Positions 33,546 to 45,047 of a DNA stretch of 64,000 nt are shown here, one piece after another. Location of the stretch: NCBI GenBank assembly GCA_018902385.1, contig JABSSW010000026.1, forward strand, positions 62,001 to 126,000. Reading direction: 5' to 3'. The position numbers and the translations under genes are program-made. The notes under the pieces were generated by a model that was not told where the DNA came from, searched no databases, and saw only the letters and a list, made by a program, of their open reading frames with translations. This DNA is from Physcia stellaris. Taxonomy: Eukaryota; Ascomycota; Lecanoromycetes; Caliciales; Physciaceae. Position 1 is the first letter of the stretch; the number at the start of each line of letters is the position of its first letter.

Positions 33546-35255
33546 ATGACGACTGCCAGCGTATCAGCATATAATCTTCCTATACACTCTATGGTGTCCT
33601 CACCCCAATTACCACCTCCACCCTCCGACCGCGTCCTCGCCGCCAGACGCCCAGCATCCGTCTCGTCAAGAAGCACTACGACACGTCGACATCGTTCTAG
33701 TAGATCGCATCATGGCGGCACCTCCTACAGAACGCAAAATGAATTCCCTGACTTTGCGCAGACTGGAGATGTTGAGATCATCATCACCGCAGATGGGCAA
33801 GAGAGGAGATACATGCTGCATAGGTTGATTCTTGCGCAGTGTTCCGGCTTCTTTGAGACCGGAACTAGCGAAGAATGGTCAAGAGCACAAGCGCGGGCGC
33901 CAGCTCACGAGCCGGGACGTGGACCAAGCGGCGCACTTTCAAGGATTGGTGAAGAAGAAGACGAGAGGCAGGCTGGCAGACCAAGTATCCCCGGGCCATT
34001 GACCGGACAACGTCAGATGTGGCGATATGAGCTTGACTGGGGAAATGGAGACGAAGACCAGCCAGTACTAGTGCAGAAGGTTGGTCAGCTCTCTTGCCCC
34101 ATATGTTCCTGACCACTAACAGACCGACTAGCCTCCCTCCGCAAGTCTCTTCGGCGGCGTCCCCCATCAAAGTCTTCCTCCGCCACCTATCCCCAGCAAA
34201 CCCTCTCTTCAGAGCTCGACTCCCTTCTACCGCTCGACAGCCATGCAATCAGCAGCGCACATTCTTCAAACAGCCCACACCTCCACCTCCCCCTCCTCCG
34301 ACCTCATCCGCGACTACGACAACCTCTTCCGAATTTTCTATAATTACACCCCTTCTCTCGATAGCATTAATATCGCCGAAGCCTACCTCCACTGCAAATC
34401 CCTCCTCGCCCTCGCCGACATGTATGATGCCCTCGAAGTTGTCGGACCGCGCATCGACCACCATCTTCTACAATTCCAGTCTAGGCTGTGGAAACAAATT
34501 GCAAAATACCCACCTAGCTATCTCAAACTTGGATATCTAGCGAGGAGCAAGGTTATATTCAATGAAGCGCTAGTTCATGTAGTAGGTCAATGGCCTGCGG
34601 GGAGTAGGCAGCTGAGCCATAGCGTGCCAGACGCAGTGCTAGACTTGATCGAGGATAAAGTTGAAGAGCTCACAGAGCGAAAAGCTGAAGTGGAAGCACA
34701 GCTCTTCCGACTCGGCTTGCTGACCTCCCGGGGGGAACGCGTTAATCCCACAAATTCCTACATGTATTGGCTGGCGCAGAGCCTCTTCCGCCAGTATATC
34801 GCAGAGGGACTATCACCTCCCCCACCGCCGTTACCTAAGACGAGTGGTGGCATCAGCGGCGCACCCTCTTCAGCGCACCGAAGTCGTCCATCCGCTCCGC
34901 CTCCCCCGCCTCGACAACACCACCCCTTGTCTCCCTCAACCCAAAATGGAAATAGTACTCCCTCATCGTTCTACCGCACCCTATTCGCATCCGGCTCCGC
35001 CTACCTCCCGCACGACGAACTCAAAAATTTATTCATCTCGCTCCGCTCCCAGCCCCGAGTCGCGATATCTCTACGCGTGAAGCACTGAAACGCTTTGAGC
35101 GGAAAATAGACGAGCTGAAAGCCATGGCCAAGGAGGTCGTTCGGCCGCTTATGAGGAGTTATCTTGAGCTAGACGGGGCAGGTTTGGGGGAGGGGAATCG
35201 GTTGGGGTACTTGGTGTGTACGAAAGTGGGAGAGAAAGAGTGGCCTTGGGATTGA
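33546..35255 (+). CDS. BTB/POZ domain protein, frameshifted near the C-terminus
   Basis: Exon 1 is 33546-34079; a 52-nt intron follows; exon 2 starts at 34132. Read as given, the protein stops at 35088 (496 aa). Residues about 70-110 (GDVEIIITADGQERRYMLHRLILAQCSGFFE) are the start of a fungal BTB/POZ fold. The domain continues past a Gly/Glu-rich insert into RYELDWG and, after the intron, RIFYNYTP...AEAYLHCKSLLALADMYDAL...RIDHHLL. A helical C-terminal part and a Pro-rich stretch follow. After the CCCC run at 35053-35056 the coding signal moves to another frame (TREALKRFERKIDELKAM...EKEWPWD, stop at 35253-35255). One base therefore seems to be missing in that run. BTB proteins of this type are common and mostly uncharacterised; a Cullin-3 adaptor role is only a possibility. 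Confidence 0.78.
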
Positions 35256-36341
35256 GGCTACTTTGAGACTATACCTTAAGAGGATGAGACAAAGGGGCGA
35301 GAAGGAGATGTAGGTGAGGAATTTCCGGCAGGTCCTCTGATATGAAGTGATGTTTAGGATCGTTGATGTTTGTAATGCGCCAGAAAAGTCATTGGCGTTC
35401 AGGGAGTAGCTTTGTTCGAAGATCTGTGAGATACGCGTTCGGTCTGATACCCCTTTTCTTTCATCACAAAATGAGCTACGCGATGCTGATCTTAAACCAA
35501 AAATAATCTGCTGTTTTTACTAAGAGACACCAGACCAAATGTGACCAAATTCAAGAAGTCAGGCTCATAATCATTCACAATTAACTTACAATTTCCACAA
35601 ATCGTCGAAATACTCTGGCTGCGAGCCGTTGATCTTCCATGTCGTGGTATATACATTGATATTTGATATATAACCTCGAAGCTAATGCTATGCTCTTCCT
35701 TTACATCTATAGATGTATAAAAGTCTTGATTTTTAGGCTTGCCCTTCGTGTGGTCCTTCTATTGAGCGTATATGACCCACTAGAACAGCATCGAGAGCAG
35801 ATCCTTTCACCCACCTCTACCTTCGAACTATGCAGCAAGAACTTTTTGGAAGGAGATGACAACGCCGAAGTAGATGCAAATGGATGAGCGGGAAAACAAA
35901 AAAGACGACTAATACTATCGAAACGCGAATCGGCGTTTATTACTCCAGCCACACCGCGAAACCAACATTGTCGAAGTCTGCCTGCAGACTCGTGAGTCAA
36001 GCATCAAGGTCGCCCCAAACTGTGCATCATGGCCTGCAATTTTAGTAACACTTGGTGTTCTTTCTTTCCGTTCGCTACCTGAAATATATATACTAGTCTC
36101 ATAATTGAAAACAAATCTAAGCAGGCAGCTGCTTCAAATAAGTAGTAGAACAGCGTACATCTGAGGCATTGGAGCGTCGGAGACGTAGAATACTTTTCAA
36201 CTCGTATATGTATTCAACTTCTACCAACTCTCCTAAATAACAGCCAAGCTATATATAGTCGATTCGCCCTCTACTGTCAGATATTCAACACCAACTCGAC
36301 TAAAGCATACACTCAATTCGAAAGGAAATCACATCCACCCT
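35256..36341. other. Intergenic
   Basis: No gene is supported. The 200 nt before 36342 contain TATATATA-like and C/A-rich leader sequence that would suit a promoter for the ORF at 36342. Confidence 0.5.
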
Positions 36342-37080
36342 GTGCAACTAACCAACGCCGCCAAAACGCTCCTCCTCATCCTCACCAGTCTCCTCGCTCT
36401 CCTCACCTTCAACCTTGCAGCACCCTCCCCACACCTTCCAGCAAAGCGAAGTCGCACCTCCCCGTCCAACATCCTCCCCCGCCAGTCCCCTAACGCACGA
36501 GGTGACCTTGCGAGCGAGGAGATGGATCCGCTGACCGCTGTCGACGCAATCTCCCGGATAACATCGTGCCTTCGCCCCCTTCGCTCGCAGTCAAGGATAT
36601 GGAAAGCAAGACATTGACCTCCGAAGCCATCACCATGGTTCCATCTACGCGCAGAAAGCCCTCCATCCTCATGGCTATCATCTAAGAACCAGCGGCGGAG
36701 ACCTCAACCCCCAATCCCAAGCTATGGCTCTGCCTGCAGATAATCATAGTCCGATCTCTGCGTATCCTCCCAGTATCATTGCCACCGCCACTATCAATTT
36801 AATCACAACTACCAGCATTTCCAAAAATCCCTCTTTCATGGCCAAATCCTCCAACAACGACACGATCTCCATTCCTAGCCTCTCCATATTTGCATATCTC
36901 AGCCACCATCACACCCACACCCTCACCTCGGTCGACGAAGCCGCTCTTCCCACATGCCTAGTCCGCGGCACAGTTGAGATCGACAATCTCGATGCCGTCA
37001 CTGCCGCAGCACTGGCGGATGGTAGGCTCAAGAGATCTAATCTGGAGAATCCGGCTAGATTTGCTGCGGGTATTCTGTAA
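36342..37080 (+). pseudogene. Broken secreted-type ORF
   Basis: Bases 36342-36617 encode a signal-peptide-like start (QLTNAAKTLLLILTSLLALL..., 91 codons), but the first codon is GTG where ATG would be expected. Coding-like text then moves to other frames: VPSPPSLAVKDMESKTL... over about 36550-36685, and from about 36685 to the stop at 37078-37080 (GGDLNPQSQAM..., ending ENPARFAAGIL). I find no clean introns joining the pieces. It may be a decayed gene for a secreted protein, or a multi-exon gene with weak splice sites. No family is recognised. Confidence 0.3.
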
Positions 37081-39350
37081 GCCTTAAGAAAGGGAATTAT
37101 CCATAAATGAATTGATATTCATATTACTAAAGAGATCAAGATCTAAATCCATCACGAGTCTCTCCAGAATGGTCCCGAACCAAGGCAGGAATCACGATCA
37201 CGGATTAAGATGCTTGTCAGCTCGAGAGCAGGGCATGCAAAGACTATTATATACCGAGAAAAAATCTGCGCTGAATCTCAAGAAGCATCGATATATATTC
37301 ATTTCTCAAAAGGCTCTCATATATACCCGAATATAGATTCAGCGGCATTTCACCTTCAAAAGCCTTCTACGTCCTTTCTCCTACTATAGCCACCCTATCA
37401 AAAAAAAGAAAGCCCCTCCCTCAACCCTCCCCAGCACCGCCTATCACCAACACCCTTCCTCGCCCCACCTCCTCACCACCACGCCCCCAATCAGGACTCC
37501 GTACCCCGGCCTAAACAAGAGGACATACCAGATCACATTCCGCCTTCTCCTTTCCACAGCATCTTCTTCACTCTCCTATCGATCCAGCGTCCCACTCACA
37601 ACAAGCGTCTTCCCACCGGAGCAAGCCCCCGATACCCGTCTTCCTAGATTCGTCTCTGCACTTACATGACACAAATCCATGTCCGGCTCGGGAACCGCGG
37701 CCGGCTTTGAACTTCGCGAAGGGAAATTCGGATCGCGGCGTTTCGTGGCGTTGGTGGTGGTATGGAGGTGAGCGTAGGCTGTGTTGTGTGCGGGTTGGTT
37801 GTTTGCAGGGAGTTGTTGGGAAGACGGGGCTGACTGAAGAATGGCTTGGGGATGGGATTAGATGTGGAGATGATAAATGTGGTTCCTTAATCTGTTGTAT
37901 GAAATAGCAGGGCGGAGATGATTGTGATTGGGTCCGCGGTCCAGGCTTGTGTGCTGTTTGAGGGTATGTCAGCGCAGCAGCTGGAGATGATTGAGGTGGA
38001 CGACCCTGATTAGGAGGCTATGAAAGACACCTGCTTGATCTTGACCTAACTCGACGTATTTCATCGTCCTGCTTACCTTTTCTGCTGCTGCATTCGACTC
38101 TGCTATCCACTGCTCAAGAACCCTGTCCAAGGACCTCCCTCGAACGTAGCTTCGACATCATCCCATCTTCGGCGATATGGGTCTGATATCACGCCTTGGT
38201 GATGAGCTTGGGGCGAGTCTCCTTGTCCCATGCTGCCGAAGCAGCATACTCCAGACCTCCCCCCCACCCGGATGAACAAGCTATACGCCTCGTCTCGGAC
38301 GCCCGTGACTGAGGAACCAAAAGGCGACACACAACGATGATGACAACAACAACAGTGACAACTGGCACGGCTTGCAGAGGCCGAAGAAGAGCTAGCTCCT
38401 TTACTGCCCATATCTGTCGGTGTTGGGAGGGTGTATAGCTAGTAGATGATATGCTCCTGGTGTGAGAGCATGGTAAACACGAGGAAGGAATACACCTGCG
38501 AGGCTCGGTGGATTAGATTTGGGGGCATTGGTGTCTCGCGTTGGAGGTGGAGGGGTGGGAAGGAGAGTGGAGGGATGGAAGGGATGGGAATGGGTAAGCA
38601 GAAAACTGGAACAATTGACGAATTGAAACCCTATCCAACACGAGAATCAGTTTTTATGGGCCGAGGGCTTCAAAGATGCTAAATACTTACCATAGTTCCT
38701 GTTTTTATCCAAAGATATACCGAATAAGATTGTTGTTTAGCATATGTTTCCATTATCAACGCCATGGGAGTGTTGAGATCCGCAGGAAATTCCAAGGTAT
38801 TCGTCCATGTTCGCAGATGGTAGAATATTATCGCAATCTACGGACATCAACAAATCCAAGTCTGACACCCATAATTTGGTATCTAAAATTGCGTCCTTCG
38901 CTCACGAAAAGTTAGAATACTGCGAAAAGCTTGGGGTCAACCATAGCCTTATACCCAGCTTTGTAGATCGCTCTTGACACTAAGTGACATATTCAAGGAG
39001 GATGAAGTCTGTGTAGTATTTTCAGGGAATCCACATGCTGATCTGAGTATGAGTATATCATGGAGGAGCTGGGTTGAGGATGTTGTGCGACTTACACAAG
39101 TAATCAGATTACGGCAGTGCAAGGCAACTTCACACGTCAGTCGGACGCATCTGCCTTTTTCAATCTTTCGAATCTGTCGAAGCTCAACCGCGACGTCTTA
39201 GCGTTCGAGGAGTAGTCTGAGGGCGCTGCGCCCCTAAGCATGTATTTGTTTCAAATGAGATTACAAAAACAATTGATCTCTCCAGCAGTCTATTCCCTCA
39301 CACGCTGTGCCCATACAACGACACTACCCACAAAAACCTCTACTGTTGTA
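37081..39350. other. Gene-poor region
   Basis: 2.3 kb without a supportable gene. It contains a C-rich stretch at 37400-37520 and a G-rich one at 38520-38600. Short frames on both strands lack motifs or splice sites. Confidence 0.5.
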
Positions 39351-39977
39351 TCATCCACCTACCATCCTTCCTTTTCCATTCAGCTGTGCCACATTAGAGT
39401 CCGTATCTCGCGTACTTCGTGAGCGTGCTGAATAGCTACCCCTCGGCAAAGTAGTTTCGAAAATTTGACCCCATGAATAAGAAGTTCTATGGCTTCGAGC
39501 AGCCGACTTTGTTTCTCGCGGTATCTCAGCACTTTCAGCCTTGTCATTAATCTCGCTGACCTGCTCCGAGAGCGGCTGATCACGGTCCGATACTTGGGAA
39601 GGGGACGATTGTCGCCAACCTGAGATTAGGCGAGTGTAGTCCCAGGACGGAGGGACCTGCCGAATAGTCGGAGGATCGTCTTTGCAATTGATTTCATCAT
39701 AAGCGTGAGGTTGCTCTGGCCCGGATGGCTGAGCGACATCCTGCTCGACAATAGAAATCCGTTGATCTGAGGGGCTCTCCGTATCGTACAGTACGTAATG
39801 TTCGCTTGCTTCTTCCTGTTTCCTGAGCTGGTTGGACCTCTGTTGGGCATGAGTCCAGAACGCTATGTGTCTCCAGAAAACCAATATAGCCCACAATACA
39901 AGACAGAACACGAAACTACCTAGGACGATGACCCAGATGTAGTTGTACCCAGTATGTTGCTGTACTGGATCATCCAT
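39351..39977 (-). CDS. Single-pass membrane protein, hypothetical
   Basis: A frame of 208 aa from the ATG at 39977 (complement). The frame is open seven codons further, where a gtgagt looks more like a splice donor than coding sequence, so an upstream exon is possible. Residues about 13-40 (YIWVIVLGSFVFCLVLWAILVFW) form one membrane helix, and the remaining 165 residues are polar, Ser/Gln/Glu/Asp-rich and probably disordered. There is no signal peptide. I do not recognise a family. It lies just outside the large transposon and shows no AT bias. Confidence 0.5.
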   Translation of the reverse strand: MDDPVQQHTGYNYIWVIVLGSFVFCLVLWAILVFWRHIAFWTHAQQRSNQLRKQEEASEHYVLYDTESPSDQRISIVEQDVAQPSGPEQPHAYDEINCKDDPPTIRQVPPSWDYTRLISGWRQSSPSQVSDRDQPLSEQVSEINDKAESAEIPRETKSAARSHRTSYSWGQIFETTLPRGSYSARSRSTRDTDSNVAQLNGKGRMVGG

Positions 39978-40341
39978 TGATCGTAACGTGGAACTCACAA
40001 GGTCTGGTGGAGTTGGCCGATTGCCGGGTTGAATGGCGGCGTCGGACCCCGTATGAGCATGCTGTGCCGGTCAATTTATTCCAGTGTATGAAGAGATCTG
40101 GCCCATACTGTTTGTTGTCATTTATAGGTGCGGCGGCTTCGTTTTTGTAGCTATGAATGTTTGTGTAGATGTAGTGGGGGTGAGAAGTGAAGGAATATCA
40201 GGCTCGCAGGTATCGGTAAGATTTGAGGCCTCAATGTAATTTTGATTAGTCGACATGATGATTAAAGCATGTAACGCTATCGACGAAGAGGTAGATGGCA
40301 GACCATACCGGGCATATCAAGAAGTTTCGTTGATTTGAAAA
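39978..40341. other. Flank of the retrotransposon
   Basis: Ordinary base composition; no gene. The AT-rich element starts at about 40342. Confidence 0.6.
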
Positions 40342-40466
40342 CGCTAATGCTCCTGAAAGCTTCTGTATAGAGACTTTGATGATTGATTCGATCAACGAAC
40401 ATCGTTTATGCAAAAAACATTCACAACAAAAATTTTGCTGAACAATAACATCGTCGATTAATTTTT
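40342..40466 (-). repeat. Terminal segment A, outer copy (B2 of element)
   Basis: Sequence from gctaatgctcctgaa through cgtcgattaattttt recurs at 40681-40800 and, undamaged, at 21692-21790. It is the least mutated part of the block. Confidence 0.75.
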
Positions 40467-40534
40467 TTTATTTAACGCGATCGAATTATGAAATAATATG
40501 TACATAAAACGATTTTTCAAAAACGAATAAACGA

Positions 40535-40681
40535 AAAACAAAAACGTTTCGAAAAATGAAAAACAAAAAAAAACAATGAACGATCGCTTGCAATATAACG
40601 AGCAAAAATTCGAACATTTTTTTAACGATTAAATTTTCATGCGTTTTTTTGTATCAACATTTTTGTTCAACAAATCGAATT
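40535..40681 (-). repeat. Terminal segment B, inner copy (A2 of element)
   Basis: Shares aaaaacgtttcgaaaaatga, gcaatataacgagcaaaaa and tttcatgcgtttt with 44895-45047, and the same core with 21797-21944. Confidence 0.75.
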
Positions 40682-40800
40682 AATGTTTTTGAAAATTTTT
40701 GTATAAAAATTTTGATAATTGATTCGATCAGCGAACATCGTTTATGCAAAAACATTTATCAAAAATTTTGTTGAACAATAATATCGTCGATTAATTTTTA
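40681..40800 (-). repeat. Terminal segment A, inner copy (B1 of element)
   Basis: Matches 40342-40466 (gattcgatca.cgaacatcgtttatgcaaaaa, aataatatcgtcgattaattttt), with extra C-to-T type changes in CpT and CpC contexts. Confidence 0.75.
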
Positions 40801-40941
40801 AATTTCAAAACAACGTCGCGCGACGAAATCGTTGCAAACAAAACGACGTGCATTTAACGAATTCGAAAATTTGAAAAATCGAAAAACAATTAATTTGATT
40901 GTTTTATTGACGTCAATATATAATAAATACGAATTGAACGA

Positions 40942-41657
40942 TTAACGATTCAATATTTGAATCATGATTTCGATAACGTTTTGAATTTTGATTTTTATAA
41001 CGATTTTTCGACGAAAAAAATGTTTTGAATAATGTTCACGTTTCTTAACGATATCGAATTTTTTGCGTAATACATTCGTCATCATTTGTGCATTGAAAAA
41101 TTTGTATAATTTAATTTCGAACAATAATGTATTCGCAATCGCAAAATATTTAATGAAAAAATGATGCAAAAAATTGACAAAACAATTCGCATCGTTCGTT
41201 GTAACAATGATAATAATAACGTCGTGACGAAAAAAATTCATTTTGAAAAAAAATAAAATCAATTTCAAAAAATCGATTTATAAAACAACGAAAAAACGAA
41301 TAACGTGTTATTGAACAAAATCGAATTCGTTTTACTCGTTCGTTTTATACGTGAATTTTTTTACACGAAAAATTTTACGAAAATTAAATAAAAAACAACG
41401 TGTATCGTGACGTTTCATTTGATATTCGTATTGAAATTTGTTAACAATTTCAACAAAATATCGCGAATAATGAATTTACGTTTTCGACGATCGTTTTTTT
41501 GATATTTTTTTTTTATTTCGCGTATATGACGTTGCAACAACGACGAATTGAAAATCGAAAAATTTGAATAATCGCGATCAATATGTGCAAATTTCAATGC
41601 ATCAACGTATGTTTTGATGATTTTGAATTTCAAACGATTTATATTCATGAAAATCAT
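40942..41657 (-). pseudogene. Tyrosine recombinase remnant of the retrotransposon
   Basis: Two decayed frames, 41415-41657 then 40942-41268, give the N- and C-terminal parts of a tyrosine recombinase. The first contains IKTYVDALKFAHIDRDYS and FIIRDILLKLL, which align in order with the helical core-binding domain of fungal Ngaro/DIRS recombinases. The second contains VTTNDANCFVNFLHHFF, TNVLRKK, then HYSKHFFRRK, the HxxR catalytic box with Ser and Gly positions altered as C-to-T and G-to-A change would do. The frame ends at QILNR-stop, where family members read LGRW; TGG to TGA explains the stop. The recombinase lies at the 3' end of the element, as in Ngaro. Confidence 0.8.
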
Positions 41658-42385
41658 TCAATGATGTAACATTTATTCGTTAATCGATCAAAAATTCAAC
41701 GCGATCAATTTTATCGAACAATGTCGTTTGTAATTGTTTATCGCAATTTCGTAATTGTGACGCGTATTGAAAATCAAATTTCATCAAATATAATTCGTTG
41801 TTTTTTTAAATAAAAAACATTTCGCATATCAATTTTCGAACGAATTTCGAATCGCATAAAAATTACGAAAAAAATTTGAAATCATGAAAATATTCGATAA
41901 ATTAATTGTTCAAATTCGTTAACAATGATATTATATTCATTTCGTGACAACAAATCAACAAAACGATTTTTTTTGAATTCGATTCAAACGAAATAAATTT
42001 CGATATCGTAAATCGTCAACAACATCACGATTTTGCGTAAATTTTTCATGACAAAATTTCGCATAATGTTTGAACGTAAATTTGCGCAAATCGTTTGATT
42101 GTCACAATGAACGATGAATTTGCAATCGTTGAAATTTTCGAATTAAATACGCATGACATGCAATACGATTTGCATTTTTTTGATTTGTATGTTTCGTTTT
42201 TTTTTGCGATATCGAATGATAAAACGTTAATTGAATATTTCGTCAAAAAAATCACGTCGATGACGAATTCGATAATTATCAATATTTTATTTTTTTGAAA
42301 CGTCGATTTACATCAAACATTCAAAACGTGTTTCAAATTTTCGTATTATTTTGATTTCGTTTCATTGCGATAAAATTTCGATTTA

Positions 42386-43403
42386 TCAAATCAAATTCGT
42401 TCGCATGTTATCGTTGATGTGTATTAATCGTGTTTTCGAATCGAAAATTTTGTAAAACGAAATCAAAAAAATTTTTTCAAACACAATTATTTTCGCGTAA
42501 AAAAAAAAATCAACGAATTCATCGAATTTTTGATAATTAATCGAATTGAAAAATTCGTTATTGACGTCATGAATCAATTTTTTGACGCGTTCGAATTTAT
42601 TTGCAAATAATTTGATTTTCATGAAATTCGAATTCAATTCGATATTCAAAAACGACATTACGATGTTCGATTGTTTTTTTTTTGCGTTAATACGAAAATT
42701 TAATTTTTTACAAATATGAATTCATAAATTTTTGTACGATTTCGTATTTGCGTCGAATGATAACACGAAAAAAAATCATCGAAATAATGATAAATTGTAA
42801 AACATCGAAACAATTTGATGAATATGTAATTGAAAATTTTATTGAACAAATCAAATAAAAAAAACGCAATACGTAATTCGAAAAATAAAAACAATTTCAA
42901 ATAATAAATATTCAATCAATAAAAATTAAACAATCAACGAATTGATATGATCAACGATACGTGTTTGAAAACGTTAACAAAATTTTTTTAAACATTTCGA
43001 CATGACGATTTCGTCGCATTATTGCGATTATAATATCGTTTACAACGATATATTTCAATGTTTCATATTTTTTTCGTATATAATGATTGATTGACGAATT
43101 TGCAAAATGCGAAAAATCATAAATTCGTTTTCAATTTTTATCGTTTTTCGATATCAATTTCAACGAAAAACATATATACGAATTTGTTTTCAATTGTGAT
43201 TTCACGATCAACAATTTATTCAACGTTAATTGTTTTTGTATATCGACGATGAAAACGTCAAAAATTTTTTCGATCGAAACGTGATTTTTGAATATAAAAC
43301 ATTGTGAAAAATTTTCGTAATTCATTTTCGCATCGAAACGAATTATACGCAAAAAAATTTTGACGAAAAATTTATCGAAATGAAAATGCAACGTTTTTTT
43401 CAA
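42386..43403 (-). pseudogene. Reverse transcriptase and following segment, remnant
   Basis: The segment 43131-43403 is the likely start of the RT. The frame 42700-42915 holds FFLFDLFNKIFNYIF then IYHYFDDF, the YxDD active-site box in the HYxDDF form typical of DIRS/Ngaro RTs. The frame 42386-42658 reads FLNIELNSNFMKIKLFANK, KLIHDV, FYAKIIVFEKIFLISFY and TRLIHIN, which follows the conserved RT-to-RNase H block of the same family with Pro, Gly and Arg positions turned to Phe, Glu/Lys and Ile. Frames are broken by many stops. The family call rests on order and motifs together. Confidence 0.75.
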
Positions 43404-43504
43404 TCATCATGAATTAACGAATTTTCGATTTTTAATTTTTTTTCATCGTTTGATGCAATGTTATATGAAAAATTTTTCGAAATTCATAACAAAAAAAAAT
43501 ATTT

Positions 43505-44983
43505 TCATGTCACGAAAAAAGAAACGATTTCGAAATTCGCGACGAATTTTTTTTTTTCGCACGAATCAAAATCGACGACGAATAAAACACGTTGTTTCGT
43601 CGTGATTTGATTGTTGATATATGAAACAAACGTAAATTCATTTGCAATTCGATTTGATGCAATTTTCGATAATTTGAAAATTGACACAATCGTCGTTGAA
43701 ACGATTATAAAAATCGTTAAAATTTTTGTCGAAAAATCGACGAAACGTCGTCGTTCGAAATTGAAAATCGAACGACGATAAACGTATTTTTTGCGAATTA
43801 ATAATTTGTTTTTTCGTTTCGTTGACATTGTCGATGACAAATTTATCAATTTTCAACGCGTTTTTTCGTACGATTTCATTCAAAGTTTGAAATTGTTTTG
43901 ATTTATGAATATGATACGAATCACGAATTTCTCGTGATACAACAACACGAAAACGAAATTTTTTTGATTTATTATCGTTAACAGATTTCGCATGTATGTT
44001 GATTGAATCATTAACAAATTGTATCGCATCGTTGACGTCGCGATAAAAAAAACAATTTGAAAATAAATTATTAAATAACGCAAAAAATGTTTTTTGAATT
44101 TAATCATTTGAATCGCGTCGTCGACAAAATTGATTTTATTTGACGCAAAAACAAAATTTTCATCGAATTTCAACATGTTTTTGATTTTAAATTTATCAAT
44201 TTGAATATTTTCGAAATGTTTGCGATCAATGATCGAAAAAATGACTAATAAAACGATTTTTACGATTTGTTGATTGAAATCAATAAAAACGTTCGAAATT
44301 TCGCGAATATCGCAATTGCGTAAAAATTGTAAAAAAAAAATTGTGATACAACGAAAAAAATAAAATGCACGTTTGATATCAAAAAAAACGTATTATCGTT
44401 GATTGACGACGAAAACATTTGAAAAATTAACGAAATCGCACGATTTCGTTTCAATTGCGCATTTTTTTATTTGATTTTTCGTCGCGTCGATGTCGTTTTT
44501 TCGTTTGAAAACGAAAAATTTTTGTTTGTTTGTTTTGATGAATTCGTTTTTCACGAATTTTTTCACATCGACATTGAAAAAACGAAAAAAAAACGATTGA
44601 CGAAATCGAAATCGCGACGTTGAATTTGACGTCAAATGAATGATTTTTTGACGTCGACGAAACGTGTTTTACGAAACATGAAATCATCGAAAATAATATT
44701 GAAAAATTTGAAAAATTTGACATTCGATTTTTTTGTTGATTTTTTGTTTGATTATGACGACGACGACGTGAATACGCGACGCGTATATAAAACGAAAAAT
44801 CGATGATTTGATATGAAAACGTCGAAAAATGATATTTGAAATTGCAACATCAAAACAGCAACAAATTGATATACAGAAATTCGATATATCACAAACAAAA
44901 ACGTTTCGAAAAATGAAAAAAAAAAAAAAAAAAAAAAACAATGAACGATCGTTTGCAATATAACGAGCAAAAAGTCCGAACAT
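43505..44983 (-). pseudogene. Gag-like 5' region of the retrotransposon, unrecognised
   Basis: Successive broken minus-strand frames (44684-44983, 44393-44723, 43880-44176, 43505-43883), rich in Phe, Ile, Lys and Asn because of the mutation bias. They sit where the first ORF of a Ngaro element should lie. I see no zinc knuckle or other motif. A 19-A run at 44920-44938 lies just before the terminal repeat. Confidence 0.4.
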
Positions 44984-45047
44984 TTTTTTGACGATTGAAT
45001 TTTCATGCGTTTTCCCTGCATCAGCGTCTCTGTTCAGCAGGCCGACT
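44895..45047 (-). repeat. Terminal segment B, outer copy (A1 of element)
   Basis: Second copy of 40535-40681. Its outermost 45 nt (ttccctgcatcagcgtctctgttcagcaggccgac) are nearly free of C-to-T damage. Confidence 0.75.

Noticed and set aside
38103-38411. 102-codon minus-strand frame rich in Cys and His
   Set aside because: The cysteines come from a CAACAACAACAGT-type stretch; no zinc-finger spacing is present.
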